From assembly GCF_900112475.1 (NCBI RefSeq), contig NZ_FOLW01000008.1, positions 1 to 64,000 on the forward strand: a DNA stretch of 64,000 nt, in the 5' to 3' direction. Origin of the DNA: Pragia fontium DSM 5563 = ATCC 49100. GTDB lineage: Bacteria; Pseudomonadota; Gammaproteobacteria; Enterobacterales; Enterobacteriaceae. This document shows positions 51,650 through 59,827 of the stretch, one piece after another. The position numbers were made by a program, and so were the translations under genes. The notes under the pieces were generated by a model. That model did not search any database. It was not told where the DNA came from and worked only from the letters and a program-made list of their open reading frames with translations. How positions within the stretch are numbered: position 1 is the first letter of the stretch; each line of letters starts with the position of its first letter.

Positions 51650-52294
51650 TTACACAGAATAATTTACCAGCTCTTTATATTTCGTTTGATCGTGTGTTCT
51701 GAGCTGTTCTATCAATTCATTACGTAATGAGTTAGGCAAGGCAGCAACGTGGCAACCTTTGATTGCGCCAGCCAAAGAGAAAAGCAAATCCAACTTAACA
51801 TCTCGCTTAAATTCACGAAGTTTTATATAAGTCCTTAACGCCCCTAAATGCATTAAATCTTCACGAGTTCTGACGCCTACTTGCCTGAGTAATCTTTCTA
51901 TTCCGATATTGAGATTTGGCAGATCTTTTAAACGAAGATATTCCTGTATCAGCCTTTCTTCCATATCCGTCATCGCGGAGGACAAAGCATAAGTGACAAA
52001 TCGTTTTAATATTTCTTCATTCTGCCAGAGTGACTCATTAACATGGTAATACTTCATCAATACCGGTACGCCGCGTTTATTATAGATAAACTGTGACATG
52101 CCATAACTAATGAATACCGATTCAAGATACTTGTTTGCCCTTAAATAAAATTTATCGTCAGAAACCAGACCAAACATGACTTTATTTTTACAAATACCAT
52201 ACCCACCAAACATCGAACGGGAGGTGAGTTCACCTAGTTCACTAAAATACCCGATAACATCTTTGACTAAACTTTTTGTATCTTCTCTATTCAT
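51650..52294 (-). CDS. sxy: Competence regulator Sxy (TfoX)
   Basis: A 214-residue protein with an N-terminal TfoX domain (SRSMFGGYGICKNKVMFGLV, about residues 21-40) and a C-terminal helix-hairpin region (IGIERLLRQVGVRTREDLMH, about 133-152). Sxy works with CRP to induce the competence and DNA-uptake regulon. It is divergent from sulA, as in E. coli. Confidence 0.93.
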   Translation of the reverse strand: MNREDTKSLVKDVIGYFSELGELTSRSMFGGYGICKNKVMFGLVSDDKFYLRANKYLESVFISYGMSQFIYNKRGVPVLMKYYHVNESLWQNEEILKRFVTYALSSAMTDMEERLIQEYLRLKDLPNLNIGIERLLRQVGVRTREDLMHLGALRTYIKLREFKRDVKLDLLFSLAGAIKGCHVAALPNSLRNELIEQLRTHDQTKYKELVNYSV

Positions 52295-52489
52295 ACATCT
52301 TCTCCGCCTTGAGATTAAAGAGTGAGTAAAAATTAGTGAAACCTGTAACGAGAAACACTTACTCGATTAAATCACACTCAACTTAATTGATTATCAAAAT
52401 ATATCTATAATTAATAGTTAGTTAACGATAATTTGATATAAAATATGCGAAGTACCCTGAAAATAGTTGATTTTCTCCCTCGCCTCTTA

Positions 52490-52509
52490 TACTGTATAAA
52501 AACACAGTA
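52490..52509. promoter_or_regulatory. LexA (SOS) operator upstream of sulA
   Basis: TACTGTATAAAAACACAGTA contains the consensus CTGT-N8-ACAG with A/T-rich centre and outer palindromic bases. It lies 20 bases before the sulA ATG, covering the expected promoter and start region. Confidence 0.93.
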
Positions 52510-52529
52510 TATGGAGAGGTCACCAATTT

Positions 52530-53024
52530 ATGCGCTCAACTCAGCAAACTTACAGTAACGCTTTACATACATTGATTAACCCAATGGATAAAAGCTCGCT
52601 CGGTCGCTATGGTGCGAATCTGGTTAGCGAAATTGTGTACGACCCACAAAATCCATTTACTCTGCATTTATTGCTTCCTTTCCTGCAACAGCTAGGCCAA
52701 CAACCACGCTGGCAACTTTGGCTTTCACCTGAACGTCGCTTAAACCGCTATTGGATAAACAGCCTGGGTTTGCCTGAAAAAAAGACGGTTGCTTTAAATA
52801 CAACCTCTATCGAAATGAGTGTGGAGATGATTGAAAAAGCGTTAAAAAGTGGAAATTTTAGTTCTGTTATAGCCTGGTTACCGTCAATGGCACCGAATGT
52901 TAAAGAAAAACTTCGCCAAGCAGCTGTCGATGGGGATTGCTACTGCTTCATTCTGCAACCTTTATCGGCAAATCAAGGGCAATTTTACCAGCCTGACTTA
53001 TTCAATAGAGCCCATTGGCATTAA
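52530..53024 (+). CDS. sulA: SOS cell-division inhibitor SulA
   Basis: A 164-residue inhibitor that binds FtsZ and blocks Z-ring formation after DNA damage. The conserved middle begins VSEIVYDPQNPFTLHLLLPF and includes RWQLWLSPERRLNRYWINS (about residues 58-76). The C-terminal end PDLFNRAHWH contains the His-rich tail recognised by Lon. The strong LexA box directly upstream confirms SOS control. The gap before ompA is about 800 bases, longer than I expect. Confidence 0.95.
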   Translation: MRSTQQTYSNALHTLINPMDKSSLGRYGANLVSEIVYDPQNPFTLHLLLPFLQQLGQQPRWQLWLSPERRLNRYWINSLGLPEKKTVALNTTSIEMSVEMIEKALKSGNFSSVIAWLPSMAPNVKEKLRQAAVDGDCYCFILQPLSANQGQFYQPDLFNRAHWH

Positions 53025-53640
53025 AACCACATAGAATAGAGACAATATAACTTTTTCACTTTATCCTGATATGAATGAGCTCAGGCACATTAAGCCTATA
53101 TTGTTTGAAAACATTCTTTTCTATCAATTAATTGAAATATTAGTTTTGCGTTAAGTTATTACTCAATAAATCACAATAAACAAGTAATGCTTACCAAGAA
53201 AAATATAAATCAAGCACTAGCTTAATTAAGAGGCATTATAAATAATTTCTTATAACCGTTAGTAAATAATCACCCAATGTTAATTTAAAAATGATTATCT
53301 TCTAATCCCTCTGTCTAACCCGCACTCTTTTTATTTTTACCATTCCCCACTCTTTATCAATCCCCCCCTACTTGATAACACCTAAACCGTCATCTTTACT
53401 TAAACTAACATAACATTACATAACGGAAGGTAATGTAATTTTATGTTACATAAAACAATTTCAAAAAATCGTAACACGTTCAATGAGATAATTATCTATT
53501 CGTATAACCCTTCATTTATCTCGCTAATAAATGAATCTTTCAATTGTTCTAATATTTGAACAGCGCGCTTAATTAAGTATCAATCTGTAGGTAAATGCAT
53601 GTTAATATTTATACTAATCATGGTATTTTTATGTTCTTTT
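53025..53640. other. Long AT-rich gap between sulA and the ompA promoter
   Basis: No ORF with a ribosome site was found. An extended inverted repeat occurs at 53406-53448: TAACATAACATTAC pairs with GTAATGT and TATGTTA across a five-base bulge. The rest consists of AT-rich runs. sulA has no T-run terminator that I can see. Confidence 0.4.
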
Positions 53641-53824
53641 AGAACTCAAGACTTGTAACTTTCCTGACACGTTGTAAACTTTACCTTGATTAGGTTGCTT
53701 TATGGTTCCGGATTCTCGATGTCAGTCATGGATTGACGTGGGTACTTTATCTTCGAACTTTAAAACCAGAACCGCAAAGCATTAACTTATATCACTACTA
53801 TTTTAGATGATAACGAGGCGCAAA
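53641..53824 (+). promoter_or_regulatory. ompA promoter and structured 5' untranslated region
   Basis: ACTTGTAACTTTCCTGACAC followed by GTTGTAAACTTTACC (53651-53685) resembles the E. coli ompA promoter region as I remember it. Transcription should start near 53690, giving a leader of about 130 bases, which in E. coli stabilises the mRNA. A hairpin GTCAGT/ATTGAC lies at about 53724-53740. GATAACGAGGCGCAAA before the ATG equals the E. coli ribosome-binding stretch, a known small-RNA target there. Confidence 0.65.
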
Positions 53825-54901
53825 ATGAAAAAGACAGCAATTGCTTTAGCAATGGCATTAACCGGTTTCGCTACTGCAGCGACAGCCGCTCCTCTTGATA
53901 ACACTTGGTACACCGGTGCTAAAGTTGGTTGGTCTAGCTACCACGACACTGGCTTCTATGATGGCGTACCTAGCAACAACAATGACCACCCTAACCAATT
54001 AGGTGCTGGTGCATATGTTGGTTATCAAGCTAATCAATATTTAGGCTTCGAGTTTGGTTATGACTGGTTAGGTCGTATGACTTACCGTGGCGACACCAGC
54101 GGTGCTTATAAAGCACAAGGCATCCAATTATCAGCTAAACTGAGCTATCCAGTAATGAACGATCTGGATATCTACACTCGTTTAGGTGCTATGGGATGGC
54201 GTGCAGATTCTAAAGTACATTACTCTACCGGTGGTTCTTGGTCAGATAACGATACTGGCGTTTCTCCACTGGCAGCAGTTGGTGTTGAATATGCAATCAC
54301 TCCAAGCATCGCTACCCGTCTGGATTACCAGTGGGTTAACAACATCGGTGATGGTGATTCAGTTGGTACTCGTCCAGACAACGGCATGCTGAGCTTAGGC
54401 GTTGCTTACCGTTTCGGTCAAAACCAACCAGCTCCAGTAGCTGTAGCGGTTCCAGTTGTTGAAACTAAGCGTTTCACTCTGAAATCAGACGTTCTGTTTG
54501 CTTTCAACAAATCAAACCTGAAAGCTGAAGGTCAACAAGCTCTGGATCAACTGTACGGTGAGTTAAACTCAATCAGACCACAAGACGGTTCTATCGTGGT
54601 TCTGGGTTATACCGACCGTATCGGTTCTGAAAAATACAACCAAAAACTGTCTGAGCAACGTGCTCACAGCGTTGTTAGCTACTTAGTATCTAAAGGTATT
54701 CCAGCTGATAAGATTTCTGCTCGTGGTTTAGGCAAATCTAACCCAGTTACTGGTTCTACCTGTGACGGTATGAAGCGTGGCGCAGCTCTGATCGATTGTC
54801 TGGCTCCAGATCGTCGTGTAGAGATCGAAGTTAAAGGCGCTAAAGACGTTGTAACTCAAGTTACCGAAGCTGCTAAAGAAGTTATCAAAGCAGTTAAGTA
54901 A
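53825..54901 (+). CDS. ompA: Outer membrane protein A
   Basis: A 358-residue outer-membrane protein. Signal peptide [21 protein letters not shown] is cleaved before [10 protein letters not shown]. Residues to about 195 form the eight-stranded barrel, ending GVAYRFGQ. A Pro/Ala/Val hinge follows, then the OmpA_C peptidoglycan-binding domain with [20 protein letters not shown] and RRVEIEV. The C-terminus is extended past the E. coli end by a short Lys/Ala tail ([13 protein letters not shown]). The start at 53825, not 53807, follows the GAGG ribosome site. Confidence 0.97.
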   Translation: MKKTAIALAMALTGFATAATAAPLDNTWYTGAKVGWSSYHDTGFYDGVPSNNNDHPNQLGAGAYVGYQANQYLGFEFGYDWLGRMTYRGDTSGAYKAQGIQLSAKLSYPVMNDLDIYTRLGAMGWRADSKVHYSTGGSWSDNDTGVSPLAAVGVEYAITPSIATRLDYQWVNNIGDGDSVGTRPDNGMLSLGVAYRFGQNQPAPVAVAVPVVETKRFTLKSDVLFAFNKSNLKAEGQQALDQLYGELNSIRPQDGSIVVLGYTDRIGSEKYNQKLSEQRAHSVVSYLVSKGIPADKISARGLGKSNPVTGSTCDGMKRGAALIDCLAPDRRVEIEVKGAKDVVTQVTEAAKEVIKAVK

Positions 54902-54921
54902 GTCTTCGAGTTAAAAATTAT

Positions 54922-54949
54922 GAAAACCCCGCTTAGCGGGGTTTTTTTT
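54922..54949 (+). terminator. ompA terminator
   Basis: AACCCCGC and GCGGGGTT pair around TTA, followed by eight T. It lies 23 bases after the ompA stop. Confidence 0.95.
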
Positions 54950-55009
54950 ACTCAAAATTTATTTGCTCAAGCTAAGAAACAACAACAGCACTATTTCATC
55001 AAATTGGTA

Positions 55010-55465
55010 CTATTTGTCCTGAGTAAGAATGGCTTTTAGATCCTGTTTCAATAGTGACATCTGATTGGCGTATTGTTCTTTTCTCTCCGCATCTTCAATC
55101 AGTTGAACAATTGTCTCCGACAACGTACTTCCTCGACGCTGCGATAATGCGGAAAGCCGCTGCCAAACCAGAAACTCAAGATCGATAGATTTTTTCCGCG
55201 TACTCTGATGTTCAGCGTTGAAATGCCGTTTACGACGGGCGCGAATCGTTTGCTTTAACCGATTCAATAAATCAGGATTGATATGCGCATTGATCCACTC
55301 TTGTACTTTATGTGGCTCATTTTCCAGTCGTAACAATTCATCGACCATTTCCTGAGCAGCGCTGTACTCCAGATAGCGGGTTATCGCTTCACCTTCACGA
55401 TGCTTTTTTACTAAATACTTCCACTTCCACCCGCTTTCAAGATTATCTAATTGCTGATATTTCAT
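55010..55465 (-). CDS. matP: Macrodomain Ter protein MatP
   Basis: A 151-residue DNA-binding protein that organises the Ter macrodomain by binding matS sites. It begins [21 protein letters not shown] and has the C-terminal ribbon-helix-helix with [20 protein letters not shown] (about residues 89-108) and [19 protein letters not shown]. It is convergent with ompA and divergent from lonB, the same neighbours as in E. coli. Confidence 0.95.
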   Translation of the reverse strand: MKYQQLDNLESGWKWKYLVKKHREGEAITRYLEYSAAQEMVDELLRLENEPHKVQEWINAHINPDLLNRLKQTIRARRKRHFNAEHQSTRKKSIDLEFLVWQRLSALSQRRGSTLSETIVQLIEDAERKEQYANQMSLLKQDLKAILTQDK

Positions 55466-55660
55466 AATGCACCCAATGAGTGACCGCGTAACATTTGTAG
55501 CATAGCAGCTTTTTTAACCTTCTCAAGCCCCTATCCCGATCGTTTTGCTATCATTGTCTATAATATTGTACAGATATAGAGCTAACTGAACACGAGAGTA
55601 TGAACTCTGCCCGTTTCTTGTATAATCTCGTTTTCCTTTTTGAATAAAACAGCGAATACT

Positions 55661-57412
55661 TTGACTATCAATCGACTTGAATGGCAACAATTATTGCCCA
55701 ATACCGCAGACTATAAGAACTTATTCGAACGAGAATATCGTCGCGAGCCGTTAGATATCGCGTTGACTCAACCTCGCTTAAAAAAGTCTTTAGCAACATT
55801 TTGTCATCAACATGCCAGCGGCTCACCGTTTATGCTGGTCAAGGCCGTAGACAGTCGTCCCTATCTTGCTTTAATCCATGATGCACTCCAAAGCATCATA
55901 TCGCCTAAAAATGATGTTATTGGCAGCCGATATGACATCAATAACGGCGTTATTACCCGCTCCGATGCACAGCATCGCGATGATAACTTCGCCGCCACCA
56001 GTCACTGTCTATATGAAGAATGGCTGGAAACGGAGCAATTATTCGGTTGCTTACGTAAACAAGGCGATCAATATACTTTAGAGCCGGGTTTAATACATAA
56101 AGCTAACGGTGGAATCCTTATTTTATCGGTGCGGACTTTACTCACGCAGCCGCATTTATGGTTCCGTTTAAAACAGGCCGTTACCAGCAAACGTTTTCAA
56201 TGGTTCTCCGCTGACGATACGCGTCCTTTAGCTTTATCTATTCCCGCTATGCCGCTTGACCTAAAAGTCATTCTTGTCGGTGACCGTTACGGATTAGGTG
56301 AACTACAGGAGTTAGAGCCAGAACTGACTGAGCAGGTTCTGTATACCGAATTTGAAACCGACCTGCTTATTAACGAAGAAAGCGATATTGCTACCTGGTG
56401 CGAATATGTAAATTCAGTAGCCTGCCACTATCAATTACCAGTTATCGATGCCAGCGCCTATCCTTCGTTGATCAATGCCTCCGTTAGAAAAAGTGGCGAT
56501 CAGGAAAAGCTTCCCCTGTGCCCTCAAGTGTTAAGCCAAATGCTGAGTGAAGCAACACCGTTTGCCTCACCAAGCATTACGGCAGATGCGATTACTCAAG
56601 CCGAGCAAGAAAAACTGTGGCGAGAAAGTTATCTGTCAGAAATGGTGCAAGATGATATCGACCTGGGGCAAGTACACATTGAAACCGATGGATTCGTCAT
56701 TGGCCAAATTAACGGATTATCCGTTTTAGAATATCCCGGCCATCCGCGTGCCATGGGTGAACCATCACGTATTAGCTGCGTGGTTCATCTGGGCGATGGC
56801 GAAATTATGGATGTCGAACGTAAGGCTGAGTTGGGCGGTAATCTTCATGCTAAAGGCATCATGATTATGCAGGCGTTTATTGCCGCAGAGTTAGCCTCTG
56901 ACCAACAGTTCCCTTTCTCAAGTTCAATCGTGTTTGAGCAATCCTACGGGGAAGTTGATGGTGACAGCGCCTCTTTGGCCGGTTTATGCGCCCTGATCAG
57001 CGCGCTATCACTACAGCCAATTAATCAACAAATTGCCGTAACAGGCTCTGTTGACCAGTTTGGCAATGTTCAGACTATCGGCGGCATCAATGAAAAAATT
57101 GAAGGTTTCTTTGATGTTTGTAATCGTCGGGAACTAACCGGTTCCCAAGGGGTAATTTTACCCTTAACTAACGTTCGTCACTTATGTTTAAAGAGTGAGA
57201 TTGTGGAAGCGGTAAAACAGGAGCGTTTTCATCTATGGGGCATTGAGCACGTTCACGATGCATTACCATTATTGATAGGCTTACCTTACGTTGATGAAAA
57301 CAAACCAAGCATTCTTAGCGCTATTCAGGAAAGAATTTTACAGGCTGGTGGCAATGACCGTAACCGGTTACCGTGGGCTTTACGCTGGCTCAACTGGTTT
57401 AATCGTGGCTGA
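55661..57412 (+). CDS. lonB: Lon-related protease LonB (YcbZ)
   Basis: About 583 residues. A degenerate N-terminal AAA region (GLIHKANGGILILSVRTLL near 148) lacks a clear Walker A. The C-terminal Lon protease domain has the serine in SYGEVDGDSASLAGLCAL (about residues 430-447) and the lysine in GGINEKIEGFFDVC. The frame opens at a TTG at 55640, but TATAAT at 55621 would put the transcript start near 55633, and the TTG at 55661 gives the E. coli-like TINRLEW start. Both lack good ribosome sites. The substrates are unknown. Confidence 0.9.
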   Translation: MTINRLEWQQLLPNTADYKNLFEREYRREPLDIALTQPRLKKSLATFCHQHASGSPFMLVKAVDSRPYLALIHDALQSIISPKNDVIGSRYDINNGVITRSDAQHRDDNFAATSHCLYEEWLETEQLFGCLRKQGDQYTLEPGLIHKANGGILILSVRTLLTQPHLWFRLKQAVTSKRFQWFSADDTRPLALSIPAMPLDLKVILVGDRYGLGELQELEPELTEQVLYTEFETDLLINEESDIATWCEYVNSVACHYQLPVIDASAYPSLINASVRKSGDQEKLPLCPQVLSQMLSEATPFASPSITADAITQAEQEKLWRESYLSEMVQDDIDLGQVHIETDGFVIGQINGLSVLEYPGHPRAMGEPSRISCVVHLGDGEIMDVERKAELGGNLHAKGIMIMQAFIAAELASDQQFPFSSSIVFEQSYGEVDGDSASLAGLCALISALSLQPINQQIAVTGSVDQFGNVQTIGGINEKIEGFFDVCNRRELTGSQGVILPLTNVRHLCLKSEIVEAVKQERFHLWGIEHVHDALPLLIGLPYVDENKPSILSAIQERILQAGGNDRNRLPWALRWLNWFNRG

Positions 57413-57424
57413 TCGGACTTGTTC

Positions 57425-57442
57425 AGCTTACAACTGTAAGCT
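57425..57442. promoter_or_regulatory. Likely FabR operator upstream of fabA
   Basis: AGCTTAC (57425-57431) and GTAAGCT (57436-57442) form a perfect palindrome around AACT. E. coli fabA has a similar palindrome bound by the repressor FabR, as I recall. GATAAT (57453-57458) just downstream may be the -10 box. A FadR site could not be identified. Confidence 0.5.
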
Positions 57443-57511
57443 AATCTAACCCGATAATATTTCAGGCTACACCGCCATTTTACATTTTCAAAAAATAAGG
57501 CTAGTTCAAAT

Positions 57512-58030
57512 ATGTTTGAAAAACGCGAATCCTATACGAAAGAAGACCTGCTTGCGTCAGGCCGTGGTGAATTATTTGGTGCAGGCGGACCACCGCTACC
57601 AGCACCAAGCATGCTGATGATGGATCGCATTGTAAAAATGACCGAAACCGGCGGACAGTACGACAAAGGCTATGTCGAAGCTGAACTGGATATCAATCCT
57701 GACCTGTGGTTTTTTGGCTGTCATTTTATCGGTGACCCAGTTATGCCTGGTTGCTTAGGCCTCGATGCTCTATGGCAATTAGTTGGCTTCTACTTAGGTT
57801 GGCTTGGTGGCGAAGGTAAAGGCCGCGCTCTGGGCGTTGGTGAAGTAAAACTGATGGGACAAATTCTGCCTACGGCAACTAAAGTCACCTACCGCTTACA
57901 CTTAAAGCGTGTGATTAACCGTCGTTTAATTATGGGAATGGCTGATGGCGAAGTATTGGTTGATGGCAAAGTCATTTATACCGCTACCGACCTAAAAGTG
58001 GGTCTGTTTAAAGATACCAGCAGCTTTTAA
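57512..58030 (+). CDS. fabA: 3-hydroxydecanoyl-ACP dehydratase/isomerase FabA
   Basis: A 172-residue enzyme that makes and isomerises trans-2-decenoyl-ACP, the branch point to unsaturated fatty acids. The catalytic His is in [20 protein letters not shown] (about residues 69-88), which also contains the Asp. Length equals that of E. coli FabA. It follows lonB by 99 bases, as in E. coli, with its own promoter region. Confidence 0.97.
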   Translation: MFEKRESYTKEDLLASGRGELFGAGGPPLPAPSMLMMDRIVKMTETGGQYDKGYVEAELDINPDLWFFGCHFIGDPVMPGCLGLDALWQLVGFYLGWLGGEGKGRALGVGEVKLMGQILPTATKVTYRLHLKRVINRRLIMGMADGEVLVDGKVIYTATDLKVGLFKDTSSF

Positions 58031-58056
58031 TCAATAATTCCTATCTATATAATTTA

Positions 58057-58090
58057 AAAGGTGATTATCTTAATTGATATCACCTTTTTT
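58057..58090 (+). terminator. fabA terminator
   Basis: AAAGGTGAT (58057-58065) and ATCACCTTT (58079-58087) pair, followed by TTTTT. It lies 27 bases after the fabA stop. Confidence 0.9.
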
Positions 58091-58148
58091 ATATTGAGTG
58101 ATATACGGTAATTTCCCTAAAATTAAAATCTCTTAAAATACAACTCAA

Positions 58149-58170
58149 CAAAAAACCTCCCGAAGGAGGT
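58149..58170 (-). terminator. Minus-strand UUCG terminator, copy A
   Basis: Read leftwards, ACCTCC-TTCG-GGAGGT is a six-bp stem with a UUCG tetraloop followed by six T. The 20-base core, AAAAACCTCCCGAAGGAGGT on the plus strand, recurs exactly at 58670-58689. It lies 22 bases after the stop of the 132-codon gene. Confidence 0.9.
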
Positions 58171-58192
58171 GTCATGGCTTAAATTAATTGAA

Positions 58193-58591
58193 TTACTTTG
58201 TTCGCCACATTCGATATTGTCCAGCAACTCCAATTTCAGTTTCATATTCCTGAGTAGCCCCGTCAGCCACAAGGGTGACAGACTTCTTCCATTCTGTTAG
58301 AGCACACTTAAATTTTACAGATAAAGAGTGCTCACCGTTTGGTAAATACAAATCTACAAACTGATTCTGCTGCAATCCGACTACATCAATACCATCAACT
58401 TTAAGAACCAAAGGACAATCATCAGGAAGACCGGATCCTGATATTTGATTTACTCGATGTATCCTTACGTGTGTCTTGCTTTTGTTCTCAACAAGATATC
58501 TAGAATCATAAGTTTCATGAGCGGCCGTGTATGGTCTAGCAGTACATGCTATTCCCATCATGACTGCAATTAATAAAAATAGCTTTTTCAT
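58193..58591 (-). CDS. Secreted or lipid-anchored protein of unknown function
   Basis: A 132-residue protein with a signal sequence MKKLFLLIAVMMGIACTARP; the Cys after GIA could be a lipobox, although Gly at -3 is unusual. The mature part has two more Cys (DDCPLVLKV and KCALTEW) and reads as a beta-rich domain with LYLPNGEHSLSVKF. The start at 58591 has AGGATAA upstream; the frame is open to 58648. I do not recognise the family. It lies between twin terminators, like a self-contained cassette. Confidence 0.65.
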   Translation of the reverse strand: MKKLFLLIAVMMGIACTARPYTAAHETYDSRYLVENKSKTHVRIHRVNQISGSGLPDDCPLVLKVDGIDVVGLQQNQFVDLYLPNGEHSLSVKFKCALTEWKKSVTLVADGATQEYETEIGVAGQYRMWRTK

Positions 58592-58673
58592 TAAATTATC
58601 CTGTTGATATATTTTTTTCATCATATCAACCTGAAGCCAATCAATCACCTGTCGTTGTTACTAGAAATAAAAA

Positions 58674-58689
58674 ACCTCCCGAAGGAGGT
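58674..58689 (-). terminator. Minus-strand UUCG terminator, copy B
   Basis: The same ACCTCC-TTCG-GGAGGT hairpin as copy A, with following T-run on the minus strand (58668-58673). It would end a transcript coming from the tRNA-like sequence at 58801-58884 or the membrane-protein gene beyond. Confidence 0.88.
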
Positions 58690-58800
58690 TTGATTTATGC
58701 GGCTAAAACACATGCGCCGATCTGTTTTATCTTCTCAGTTATCATCCCGTAAGCATCGAACTTCTGTGTTATTGATGCTTTATAGAAAAATATTATGAAT

Positions 58801-58884
58801 TGGTAAGGAATGAAGGAATCGAACGCTCATAAGCGGGGTTGGAAGCCGCCGTAATACTCACTTACTCTCTATTCGTGATATTCC
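58801..58884 (-). tRNA. Degenerate tRNA-Gly(UCC)-like sequence, probably a pseudo-tRNA
   Basis: On the minus strand: D-stem GTAA/TTAC, an anticodon loop CTTCCAA identical to tRNA-Gly(UCC), a five-base variable loop, a T-arm with TTCGATT and stem GAGCG/CCTTC (one mismatch), then ATTCCTT, A and CCA (58803-58801). The anticodon stem pairs only with a two-base insertion (GCGG with CCGC), and the 5' acceptor strand does not pair well with ATTCCTT. It is therefore likely a decayed or phage-derived tRNA rather than a working one. Confidence 0.35.
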
Positions 58885-58919
58885 GCCTAGCCCCGGTTCG
58901 ACCGGATTTTTAACATCTG

Positions 58920-59216
58920 TCATTTATGGTTACTTGTAATGCAACCAATTAAAAATTTTAGAATATGTAACCCCACAGGCACAGAAACTACGATTATAAT
59001 GACTAAAGTTGTATATTTGGTGATATTGAGAATGTTTTCCACACTCATGTAATGCATTAGAGGTGTTCGCACTAAGATCTGAAACCCAACTATATAAAAT
59101 CCGGCCAGAAATATATAAGCAAGTACACTCTTAAACATGAAAATCAGCAATGGCTTTAACCCAAGCTTACATCTCCAATTGAAAGCCTCTTTAACTGTAC
59201 TAAAGTAATCAAGCAT
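58920..59216 (-). CDS. Small membrane protein of unknown function
   Basis: A 98-residue protein with two or three hydrophobic segments (LLIFMFKSVLAYIFLAGFYI at about residues 23-42, TTLVIIIVVSVPVGLHIL at about 69-86) and a charged N-terminus (MLDYFSTVKEAFNWRCKLG). I do not recognise it. The ATG at 59216 is preceded by AGAGGATGC, a plausible ribosome site. It reads toward the tRNA-like sequence and terminator B. Confidence 0.6.
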   Translation of the reverse strand: MLDYFSTVKEAFNWRCKLGLKPLLIFMFKSVLAYIFLAGFYIVGFQILVRTPLMHYMSVENILNITKYTTLVIIIVVSVPVGLHILKFLIGCITSNHK

Positions 59217-59365
59217 CCTCTATCCTATTGTATTCATGCCAACATGCTTATTTTATTAAAACTATATTATTATCAAGTCCTCTCAGTGAATGAGCCTTGA
59301 AATGAAAAGGCCCTGATATCTGAAAAGGCTAAAATTTTCTTCATCGCTGAAATGTTCCTGAATAA

Positions 59366-59575
59366 CTAATTTGCCGTCAGGCGAAAAGCGTCAACGCGGT
59401 TATGGTAGAAAATAGAATAGATAATCATTTCACAATGATGGCAGCAAATAGAGCTTTCCCAGACTTCATTTTTATAAGGTGCTCTGGATAAGAGAACTTG
59501 CTGACAGTAAGGGCAGTGGTATGACAAAGAAAAGTCATCGCCTTCAGTTTGAACGGTGTTTTTGTGACTACGCAT
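59366..59575 (-). CDS. Small zinc-ribbon protein
   Basis: A 69-residue protein with two Cys knuckles: YHCPYCQQVLL (about residues 19-29) and SICCHHCEMII (about 42-52), which together form a zinc ribbon. GAAGGAATAT before the ATG is a good ribosome site. No family is recognised beyond the zinc ribbon. It is transcribed away from ppk and stands alone. Confidence 0.6.
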   Translation of the reverse strand: MRSHKNTVQTEGDDFSLSYHCPYCQQVLLSRAPYKNEVWESSICCHHCEMIIYSIFYHNRVDAFRLTAN

Positions 59576-59827
59576 ATATTCCTTCTTTAATTCATCTATT
59601 CATATCCATCGAATAAAGTTAAAGACGTCACGATAACTAAATAACTTAAATTTTATCTTACAGATGTGTGGGTAAAATTATCGAACCCTACTCTTATCTT
59701 TATTTACCGTCGTTTACCCTCACCGTCTAAATACCTTAATCTCCATCAAATCCTGTCAGGTATCTGTAGACTTAACCCCCAACTAATCGCCATAATGGTA
59801 AAATTATTCAGTTGCTATGGGGCCATG

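Noticed and set aside
58690-58800. Stop-free stretch of about 40 codons on the minus strand before terminator B
   Set aside because: It ends in a stop codon just before the terminator but lacks a usable start codon at its front; it may be a gene remnant but cannot be supported.
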